Shown here piece after piece: positions 37,337 to 45,168 of a stretch of DNA of 64,000 bases (position 1 is its first letter; each line of letters opens with the position of its first letter). The stretch is taken from positions 1 to 64,000 of the forward strand of contig MAAS01000014.1 in NCBI GenBank assembly GCA_002162755.1, read 5' to 3'. This DNA comes from Gammaproteobacteria bacterium 50_400_T64. GTDB taxonomy: Bacteria; Pseudomonadota; Gammaproteobacteria; Pseudomonadales; Porticoccaceae. Below the pieces are notes generated by a model, which made no database searches, was not told the DNA's origin, and saw nothing but the letters and a program-made list of their open reading frames with translations. The position numbers and the translations under genes are program-made.

Positions 37337-38071
37337 TTATTTGAGCTTGCGGGCAAACAACGCAAAGGCGATATCCCAGTGGCGCTCGGCGGCGTCGTGG
37401 TTGTACATCATGCGCTGGGGAAAGGCGAAGCCGTGCTCGGTGTTGGGCACTTTTTCGAGCACGTAGTCGATATTGTTTTCACTCAGGCAAGCGTCAAGGG
37501 CTTTAATTTCGGCATCGGGCACATAAGGGTCGTGGGCGGCAAAACCGAAATACAGTGTGCAATCGCTCGTAATGTTGGGAATCAACAAGTGGGCCGAGTC
37601 GCTCTGCCCGGTGACGTGAGAGACACCGTAGAGGGAGGCCATGGCTTTAAAGCGCTCGGGGAAACTGCCGGTCACAGCGAGGACAAACTTGCCGCTCATG
37701 CAATAACCGATACAGCCCATGGGGCCGGGCAGGGCGTTGGGGTGAGCGTCGAGCCAGTCAATGATGGCGCGGGTGTCGCTAATAATCATGCCGTTGGTGT
37801 GGGCGTCGAGCATGGCCATCATTTGGTCGCCGGGGTCGCGCACGCCGTAGCGGTAGTAAAGGTTGGGGATAATCGCGATATAACCCTGGGCGGCGATGCG
37901 GCGCACAAAGTCGTAGAGCTCGTCGCGCACACCGGGGGCATCCATGTAGAGAACCACTGGAGGATAGGTGCTGCCATCATCGCCCGCAGGCCAGGCGACA
38001 AAGCATTCCATCTCGCCGTCGGGAGTTGTGATATTGACGAAGCCTTCGTTTAAGGGTGTTTGCGTGCTCAT
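37337..38071 (-). CDS. Dienelactone hydrolase family protein
   Basis: VVLYMDAPGVRDELYDFVRRIAAQGY, GCIGYCMSGKFVLAV (Cys nucleophile), EHGFAFPQR. Confidence 0.92.
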   Translation of the reverse strand: MSTQTPLNEGFVNITTPDGEMECFVAWPAGDDGSTYPPVVLYMDAPGVRDELYDFVRRIAAQGYIAIIPNLYYRYGVRDPGDQMMAMLDAHTNGMIISDTRAIIDWLDAHPNALPGPMGCIGYCMSGKFVLAVTGSFPERFKAMASLYGVSHVTGQSDSAHLLIPNITSDCTLYFGFAAHDPYVPDAEIKALDACLSENNIDYVLEKVPNTEHGFAFPQRMMYNHDAAERHWDIAFALFARKLK

Positions 38072-38110
38072 AAATGGGTTCTGCCTTTTTTTAAAAGTCG
38101 GGGTGTTGGT

Positions 38111-39322
38111 TTAGCTCCGTATAGAATTGATCACACCCTGTGTTTCCAGGGCATCGATATCCTCATTGGAGTAGCCAAGTATTTCACTAAGAATTTCCTG
38201 ATTATGTTCGCCAACGTAACTCGCTGTTTGCTCGGGTATATCGGGAAAGGCTGAAAAACGCAGGGGTGTTCGGGGGATTTTTAGTTCGCCCCAAACAGGA
38301 TCGACAATCGTGCGAAGCATGTTGCGGGCTTTGGTGTGAGGATGCTCCATGACTTCGGGCACGGTAAGCAGTGGCGCACAGGGTATGTGGGCATTCTCTA
38401 AAATCTTCAGTGCAGTATCGGGGTCGCCAATCGTGTCGAGCCAGCTTTGCACGATGCCGTTGAGGGCATCTTTGTTGAGCCCTCGTGCGGCAAGGTCGGC
38501 AAAGCGAGGGTCACTCAGTAGATCTTCACGATCGATTGTTTTGGCCAGGTTTTCCCACTGGGCGCCCAGGGCGATGATGAACAGGTAGCGTTCCCCGCAT
38601 TTGAAAATACCGGCAGGGGCAGCCACGTTGTGGGTGGCACCCGAGCGTTTAGGGATGTATGTGCCTCCTGATGCATCGTGGAGCTGTACGTTCATATCGT
38701 GGTAGCTGAATAATATTTCCTGCAAGCAAAGATCGAGGTGTTGTCCCTCGCCACCGCGAAAGCGATGGAAGAGAGCGGCGACAATAGCGGCGTAGGCGTG
38801 GGTGCCGCTGGATACGTCACCAAAGGTGAGGTCGGCAAAAACCGGTGTCCTGTCAGGTTCGCCGTTCAGGTCGAGAATGCCGGCATAGGCTTGCCCGATG
38901 AAGTCATAGCCGGGCAATTGCGCTAAGGGGCCGTCCTGGCCGAAGCAGGAAATGGAGCACATCACCAGGTTGGGGTTAATGGCCTTTAACGTTTCCCAGT
39001 CCATGTTGTGACGCTTCATGACACCGGGCGTGAAGTTTTCGACCACTACGTCGGCATTCCTGATTAAGTCGTGGCAAATCTTTTGCGCTTCGGGTTGAGC
39101 CAAGTCCAGGCTCAGGGACTTCTTGGCTAGATTGTGTTGCACATAGAATGCGCTACGGCCCTCTTTGTGCATGGGCAGCATACGCGCGGGGTCACCCGTT
39201 AAGGGCTCAATTTTAATGACTTCGGCACCGTGCTCAGCGAGCATTTTTGTGCAGTGTGGGCCTGCCACATAGTGTGAAAAATCGATGACTTTAATGCCTT
39301 CAAACATGGACTGGGGGGCCAT
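38111..39322 (-). CDS. CaiB/BaiF family CoA-transferase, paralog 1
   Basis: VIDFSHYVAGPHCTKMLAEHGAEVIKIEP, LDLAQPEAQKICHDLIRNADVVVENFTPGVM. Confidence 0.95.
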   Translation of the reverse strand: MAPQSMFEGIKVIDFSHYVAGPHCTKMLAEHGAEVIKIEPLTGDPARMLPMHKEGRSAFYVQHNLAKKSLSLDLAQPEAQKICHDLIRNADVVVENFTPGVMKRHNMDWETLKAINPNLVMCSISCFGQDGPLAQLPGYDFIGQAYAGILDLNGEPDRTPVFADLTFGDVSSGTHAYAAIVAALFHRFRGGEGQHLDLCLQEILFSYHDMNVQLHDASGGTYIPKRSGATHNVAAPAGIFKCGERYLFIIALGAQWENLAKTIDREDLLSDPRFADLAARGLNKDALNGIVQSWLDTIGDPDTALKILENAHIPCAPLLTVPEVMEHPHTKARNMLRTIVDPVWGELKIPRTPLRFSAFPDIPEQTASYVGEHNQEILSEILGYSNEDIDALETQGVINSIRS

Positions 39323-39415
39323 GGGTAACTCCTGTTTTTAATCGTTATTATTTTTTGGGGTCTATTTTTAAGGTGTTTTTAGTGGCAGTGATTTATTGAG
39401 GCAACTTGCTGAAGG

Positions 39416-39454
39416 ATGAACCGGGTGCTGAATAAGTATCAGCACCCGGTTCAT
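39416..39454. other. Perfect 16-bp-stem intergenic hairpin without U-tract
   Basis: ATGAACCGGGTGCTGA-ATAAGTA-TCAGCACCCGGTTCAT, 29 nt beyond the stop of CoA-transferase paralog 2. Confidence 0.85.
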
Positions 39455-39483
39455 TGGATGAGTTTTAACAAGCTGTTAAGTGT

Positions 39484-40698
39484 TTATATGTTTTTTTGGC
39501 TCAACACGCCCGCTGCGTTCAGCTCAGCTATTTTTTCTTCTGAGTAACCAAGTTGCTCACGCAGAATTTCTTCGTTGTGCTCACCGAGGAAACTCGCTTG
39601 CAGTTCAAGCCGCTCGGGGTACTGAGAGTAACGCAAGGGTGCGCCGGGGATTTTGACATCACCAAAGGCACGGTCGTTAACGGTTTGTACAATGCCCCGT
39701 TGCTTCATGTGAGGGTGCTCCATGACCTCTGGCACGCTTAATATAGGCGCGGCAGGGACATGATTTTCCTCAACCAGAATACGCACGGCTTCGGTGACGT
39801 CGCTAACCGTGCTGAGCCAGCGTTCAATTTCGACGGTAATCGCATCACGGTGCTCGTTGCGCGTTAGCGGTGTCGCGAAGCGAGGGTCTTCGAGCCACTC
39901 TTCTTTGCCGAGTAATTTCAGAAGATTATTCCACTGAGCACCCAGGGCAACAATAATCAGATAATCCTCTTTGCATTTAAACAGGCCGAGGGGGGCGATA
40001 AAGGCGTGCTGATGGCCGCTGCGCTGGGGCACCTGAGCACCGCCGGAAGCATCGTAAACCTGCACATTCATTTCGTGATAGCTGAACAAACAGTCGAGCA
40101 AAGCGATATCGAGGAACTGACCGCCGCCGCCCATGGCCTTGTGGTAAAGGGCGGTAACGATGGCACCGTAGGCGTGAGCGCCGGTAGAAATATCACCAAA
40201 GGCCATACCTGATAACGCAGGGTAGCCATCGGCGGCACCGGTCATGCCTAAAATACCGGAATAGGCCTGACCGATGTAATCAAAGCCGGGCAGTTTCGAC
40301 AGCGGGCCTTCTTGCCCCAGGCAGGAGATGGAGCACATGATGACATCGGGGTTGACCTTACTGACAGCCTCCCAGTCCAGATTGAATTTCTTCATCACGC
40401 CGGGCGTGAAGTTTTCAATCACCACGTCGACCGTTTTAATGAGTTCGTGGCAAATGTCCTGAGCTTCTTTTGTCCGTAAATCCAGACTTAAACTTTTCTT
40501 GCCCCGGTTGTGCTGAATGAAATAGCCACTGCGCTCGTCTTTAAGGACGGGCAGGTGGCGAGCGGCTTCACCCATTTGCGCTTCAACTTTAATGACTTCA
40601 GCACCGGCTTCGGCCATCAGGCGAGTGCAGTGCGGCCCGGCTACAAAATGGGAGAAGTCGAGAACCTTTACACCTTCGAGAACGTGCTTTCTTGTCAT
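39484..40698 (-). CDS. CaiB/BaiF family CoA-transferase, paralog 2
   Basis: VLDFSHFVAGPHCTRLMAEAGAEVIKVEA, VVIENFTPGVMKKFNLDW. Confidence 0.95.
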   Translation of the reverse strand: MTRKHVLEGVKVLDFSHFVAGPHCTRLMAEAGAEVIKVEAQMGEAARHLPVLKDERSGYFIQHNRGKKSLSLDLRTKEAQDICHELIKTVDVVIENFTPGVMKKFNLDWEAVSKVNPDVIMCSISCLGQEGPLSKLPGFDYIGQAYSGILGMTGAADGYPALSGMAFGDISTGAHAYGAIVTALYHKAMGGGGQFLDIALLDCLFSYHEMNVQVYDASGGAQVPQRSGHQHAFIAPLGLFKCKEDYLIIVALGAQWNNLLKLLGKEEWLEDPRFATPLTRNEHRDAITVEIERWLSTVSDVTEAVRILVEENHVPAAPILSVPEVMEHPHMKQRGIVQTVNDRAFGDVKIPGAPLRYSQYPERLELQASFLGEHNEEILREQLGYSEEKIAELNAAGVLSQKNI

Positions 40699-40916
40699 GG
40701 GGTTTGCCTTTAAATGTATTTGAGCCGAGAAAGGTTTCTACTGGCTCAGATCAATGAATGTGCTTTATTACAATCGTGCACGTTGAATAAGAAGTATTTG
40801 CTCTTATAATTTGCGGCCCATTTGTAGCCTAAAGTGCTGCAAAATACCAGCGAATTACTGTGTTGTATTTTAAGACCAGAGTTTGGCGTTAACGAAAACG
40901 AAGAGGAATATGATTG

Positions 40917-41345
40917 ATGGCACGAGCTTATGGTGATGGTGATACTTCGTTTCAAGCGGCGGGTGGCCAGCCGGGTATTAAACGTTTGGTGGATCGCTTT
41001 TACGACTATATGGACAGCGAGCCTGAGGCTGCCGCTATCCGTGCTATGCATCCCAAAGATCTTGAGATGACACGAGATAAACTGTATTGCTTCCTTTGTG
41101 GTTGGTTGGGTGGTGAAAAACTGTTTGCCAAAAAATACGGCCCGATTATGATTCCTCGGGCCCATGAGCATATCGATATTGCCGAGCCAGAAAGAGATGC
41201 CTGGTTGCTGTGTATGGAAAAGGCTGTGGCCGAACAGCCCTATGCCGAAGACTTTAAAGCGTATTTAATGCGCGAACTTTTTGTGCCCGCCGAGCGCTGC
41301 CGTATCTTTAGTCAGCGGCGCATAGAGGCGGAGCAAGCGCAATAG
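40917..41345 (+). CDS. Group II truncated hemoglobin
   Basis: GGQPGIKRLVDRFYDYMDSEPEAAAIRAMHPKDLEMTRDKLYCFLCGWLGG...PRAHEHIDI. Confidence 0.93.
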   Translation: MARAYGDGDTSFQAAGGQPGIKRLVDRFYDYMDSEPEAAAIRAMHPKDLEMTRDKLYCFLCGWLGGEKLFAKKYGPIMIPRAHEHIDIAEPERDAWLLCMEKAVAEQPYAEDFKAYLMRELFVPAERCRIFSQRRIEAEQAQ

Positions 41346-41360
41346 TAGCGACCGCCATTC

Positions 41361-43061
41361 TTATAATGTGCCAATGCCCATTAAGGCTTTTACCGCAGGC
41401 TTCATGATTTTTCCGTTGGCATTACGGGGCAGGGGTTCGTGGTGTTGCTCAATGAGCACCGGCACCTTAAAAGCGGCGATTTGACGGGCGACATGGGCTT
41501 GTAAGTCTTCGGGCTTAAAATCGGCTCCGGGGCGCAGTTGTATGAGGGCGCCCACTTCTTCACCCAGCACGTGATGGGGGATGCCGACCACAGCCGCGTC
41601 GATCACATCGGGGTGGTTGAACAGGGCGCTTTCCACTTCAATGCAGTAAATATTTTCACCGCCGCGCAGCAGCATGTCTTTGATGCGATCGACCACATAC
41701 AAAAACCCCTCGTCATCGACATAGCCGAGATCACCGGTGTGTAGCCAGTTGTCGATAATGGTTTTGGCCGTGGCTTCGGGATTGTTCCAGTAGCCTTTAA
41801 TGACCTGAGGGCCTTTGACGCAAATTTCACCGACCTCGCCAGCAGGGCACTCAGCACCCTCGCTCGTCACGATTTTTATCTTGCAGATGGGCGCTGCCAG
41901 ACCGACGCTCTCGGGACGGGCGATATAGTCTTCGGCAACATTTACCGTACTTAAGGCGCTGGTTTCTGTCAGCCCGTAACCATTGCTGGCGCTGGCGTTG
42001 GGGAAGGCGGCTTTAACGCGGGCGGCCAGTTCCGGTGCTGGTGGTGCGCCGCCGAAGAGAATGGTGCGAATGGTCGAAGTATCGTGGTCGGCGAGAAGGG
42101 GTGACTCCAGTACCTGCAGCGGCATGGAGGGTACGCCGCCGAAAGCATTGAGCTTTTCTTTTTCGATTAAACGGATAGCATCGTCCGCATCCCATTGATA
42201 CATAAAGACAATCTTGCTGCCCATAATCGTGCTGCCGCACAGCATTGCCAATGAGCCGGTGACGTGAAACAGGGGTGCGCTGATCAGCTGGCCCATTTGT
42301 TCCGTGGGCTGTACGGGTTCGCGACCGTAGCGGTACTCGGTGCGGACGCGGAGATACACACCACTGAGCTGGTTGGTGCAAATATTACGGTGCGTATTGA
42401 CTGCGCCTTTGGGCTTGCCGGTGGTGCCGGAGGTGTAAAAAATACTGGCATCGTCATCGGGATGAATGGCAATAGTGGGTAGACTTTGACCACTATTGAG
42501 GGCGCTCATTAATGCGCTGAATTCGTCAATATTACCGAGGGGGCTATCCTCACTTCTGACTTTAACGATGTGCTCGAGTGTTGGAATACGACGGCGTGTC
42601 TCGGCCAGTGCCTTAGCCCGTTGCAGATCGGTGAACACTAACCGGGCACCGGCGTGTTCGAGGGCGTACTCCAGCTCTGCGCCCGTCCACCAGGCATTGA
42701 GAGGCACAATCACCGCGCCGATAGAAACCGTCGCCCAAAAAATCACCGGCCATTCAGGGTAGTTGCGCATCGCCAGGGCAACACGATCCCCCTTTTTAAT
42801 ACCGTACTGTTCGATCAGCGCGTGGGCCAGAGTCACGACCTGCTGGTAGTGCTGTTCGTAGCTCAGTCGCTGGTCTTCGTAAACCAGATAGTCGCGCTCG
42901 GAAAATTGTCGACTGTGTTCGACAATCGCCCGTAGGCTGGGGAAAGCGTTTTTCCACACGGCAGTGGTTGTGCTGCGAATCTCCACCTCTTCAATTTCAA
43001 AAGGTGAGCCGGGGACGGTGAGTGTTTTGTCGAGCTGTTGAAAATCGATAGGCATGGGCAT
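41361..43061 (-). CDS. AMP-dependent acyl-CoA synthetase/ligase
   Basis: FYTSGTTGKPKGAVNTHRN, GYGLTETSAL, WLHTGDLGYVDDEGFLYVVDRIKDMLLRGGENIY. Confidence 0.95.
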   Translation of the reverse strand: MPMPIDFQQLDKTLTVPGSPFEIEEVEIRSTTTAVWKNAFPSLRAIVEHSRQFSERDYLVYEDQRLSYEQHYQQVVTLAHALIEQYGIKKGDRVALAMRNYPEWPVIFWATVSIGAVIVPLNAWWTGAELEYALEHAGARLVFTDLQRAKALAETRRRIPTLEHIVKVRSEDSPLGNIDEFSALMSALNSGQSLPTIAIHPDDDASIFYTSGTTGKPKGAVNTHRNICTNQLSGVYLRVRTEYRYGREPVQPTEQMGQLISAPLFHVTGSLAMLCGSTIMGSKIVFMYQWDADDAIRLIEKEKLNAFGGVPSMPLQVLESPLLADHDTSTIRTILFGGAPPAPELAARVKAAFPNASASNGYGLTETSALSTVNVAEDYIARPESVGLAAPICKIKIVTSEGAECPAGEVGEICVKGPQVIKGYWNNPEATAKTIIDNWLHTGDLGYVDDEGFLYVVDRIKDMLLRGGENIYCIEVESALFNHPDVIDAAVVGIPHHVLGEEVGALIQLRPGADFKPEDLQAHVARQIAAFKVPVLIEQHHEPLPRNANGKIMKPAVKALMGIGTL

Positions 43062-43251
43062 GATGTTTTTCTTTTATTATTCTCAGTCAGCATAATTGAG
43101 CGAAGAGACTAAAACAAACAACCTACGACAAACAGCAGAGGCACTGTAAAAGACACTGTTGCTTTTGAATTACCCTTATATAATGCGTCTTTTCTAGACG
43201 ACACACGATTTCTTTCTTCAATTAAAAGCATGCAATAAAAGGACAAGTACT

Positions 43252-44028
43252 ATGAGCTTATTTGATCTCACCGGAAAGGTTGCCGTTATTACCGGCTCTA
43301 CCAAAGGCATTGGCAAGGCGATTGCCGAGCAAATGGCGTTGCACGGTGCCCGTGTTGTGGTCTCGAGCCGCAAGGCCGATGTCTGCGCACAGGTCAGCGC
43401 CGAAATTAATGCTCTGGTAGAGGGGCAGGCCGGACAGGCGATTGGTATCCCGGCGAACATTTCACATAAAGAAGACCTCGAAAACCTGGTGGCAAAAACA
43501 CGCGAGGCCTACGGCAAAATCGATATTCTGGTTTGTAATGCGGCGGCCAATCCTTATTACGGCACTATGCTCGGTATTAGCGACGAGCAGTTTGACAAAA
43601 TCATGGACAACAACATTAAGTCGAACCATTGGTTGAGCTCGATGGTGATCCCCGAAATGCAGGCCCGTAAAGACGGGGTGATTATTATTATCTCGTCGAT
43701 TGGCGGCGTTGTTGGGCACAGAACCCTTGGCTCTTACGGCCTCTCAAAAGCGGCTGATATGGCGCTGGCCCGAAATATTGGTTCTGAATTTGGTACTGAC
43801 AATATTCGCGCCAATGCTATTGCGCCGGGTTTGATTAAAACTGATTTTGCGAAAGCTCTGTGGGATAACCCCGAGTACCTGAAAAAATCGACTGTCAACT
43901 GTCCTTTAAGCAGAATAGGTGAACCCAATGAAATTGCGGGAGCCACTGTGTTCCTGGCCTCAGCGGCGGGTGCCTTCATGAATGGGCAAACATTAATTAT
44001 TGATGGCGGAAGTACGATGTCGAATTGA
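43252..44028 (+). CDS. SDR family oxidoreductase
   Basis: VAVITGSTKGIGKAIAEQMALHGA, NAAANPYYG, SYGLSKAADMALARNIG. Confidence 0.93.
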   Translation: MSLFDLTGKVAVITGSTKGIGKAIAEQMALHGARVVVSSRKADVCAQVSAEINALVEGQAGQAIGIPANISHKEDLENLVAKTREAYGKIDILVCNAAANPYYGTMLGISDEQFDKIMDNNIKSNHWLSSMVIPEMQARKDGVIIIISSIGGVVGHRTLGSYGLSKAADMALARNIGSEFGTDNIRANAIAPGLIKTDFAKALWDNPEYLKKSTVNCPLSRIGEPNEIAGATVFLASAAGAFMNGQTLIIDGGSTMSN

Positions 44029-44183
44029 GAGAGTTCACTGTTATGTGCTCGTACAGCGTCAATATAACCATGACGGTGTGCTAGCCTCTGATATTGCGGC
44101 TGTTGGGGCTTTGTAGCACACTAGAACAGACACAAGAATGACTAACAATTCATTAAAATAAATCAGTAAAGGGAGATACAGGA

Positions 44184-45074
44184 ATGGCGAGTTTTCGTAG
44201 TCGGTTGATTGCACCCATTATGCGTTTGACCATGAAGAAAAAGCTGGGTAAAAGCGGTGATCCAGCGAAGGAGCGCGAGTTCCTCGACAAAATGTCGGCG
44301 ATGAGTTCACGTCGCCCCCTGGGTAAATACGATGTGGTTGGCGGTGTCTCCGGTGAATGGCAACAAGCCACACTGGGCAGTGCCGATAATGTGATTTTGT
44401 ATTTGCACGGCGGTGCGTATGTTATTGGTTCACCCGCCAGTCATCGCGATATGGTGGGTGCTATTGCGGATGCGGCACAGGCTCGCGCGTTTATTGTCGA
44501 TTATCGTTTGGCACCGGAAACACTCTTTCCTGGCGCAGTCGATGACGCCGTCGCCGCTTACAAAGGCTTGCTTGAAAACGGTGAAAAAGCGGAGAAAATT
44601 ATTATTGCCGGTGACTCCGCGGGTGGTGGTTTGACCATGGCCACCCTCGTCGCGTTGCGAGATGAGGGTATTGAGCTACCCGCTGCTGCAGTTTGTCTTT
44701 CACCCTGGGCCGACCTTACCCTCTCGGGTGATTCAATGATTGTTAAAGATAAAGTGGATGCCATGCTCGGTAGAGACAGTCTGTCATGGTTCGGCGGTCT
44801 CTATTTGGCGGGGCAGGATGCCAGTGACCCTAAGGCCTCGCCCATTTTTGCTGATCTCAGTGGTCTGCCACCCTTGCTCATTCAGGTCGGCAGCCAGGAA
44901 GTGTTACTCGACGATGCTATTCGACTTAATAAAGTGGCTAAAAAAGCCGGTGTCGATGTATCCCTCGAAGTATGGGACGGCCAAATGCATGTCTGGCAAT
45001 TAATGGCGGCCATTGTTCCTGAAGGTAAGCACGCGATACAGGTGATCGGCACCTTCATTAAAAACAATACTTAA
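44184..45074 (+). CDS. Alpha/beta hydrolase (HSL-type esterase/lipase)
   Basis: ILYLHGGAYVIGSPASHR, IIAGDSAGGGLTMA, C-terminal Asp/His region. Confidence 0.93.
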   Translation: MASFRSRLIAPIMRLTMKKKLGKSGDPAKEREFLDKMSAMSSRRPLGKYDVVGGVSGEWQQATLGSADNVILYLHGGAYVIGSPASHRDMVGAIADAAQARAFIVDYRLAPETLFPGAVDDAVAAYKGLLENGEKAEKIIIAGDSAGGGLTMATLVALRDEGIELPAAAVCLSPWADLTLSGDSMIVKDKVDAMLGRDSLSWFGGLYLAGQDASDPKASPIFADLSGLPPLLIQVGSQEVLLDDAIRLNKVAKKAGVDVSLEVWDGQMHVWQLMAAIVPEGKHAIQVIGTFIKNNT

Positions 45075-45091
45075 TAGCGGTTGCTACGCTG

Positions 45092-45132
45092 CATCATCAA
45101 AGGTTTGATTTTAGTCAATTCCTTTGATGATG
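45092..45132. other. 12-bp-stem intergenic hairpin without U-tract
   Basis: CATCATCAAAGG-N17-CCTTTGATGATG with inner TTGA/TCAA pairing. Confidence 0.75.
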
Positions 45133-45168
45133 ACTGATTTAGACTCTTAGTTCTGACTGGAGAACTAG

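Noticed and set aside
37325-38053. 242-aa plus-strand ORF antisense to the dienelactone hydrolase
   Set aside because: It is a codon-shadow of the hydrolase: almost exact overlap, no recognisable motif, biased composition (many V/G/H). The minus-strand gene has clear family motifs.
43159-43200. Sigma-70 promoter plus CGTCT-N5-AGACG palindrome upstream of the SDR at 43252
   Set aside because: A TATAAT-like -10 is present, but no -35 at proper spacing could be identified, and the short palindrome is within chance expectation.
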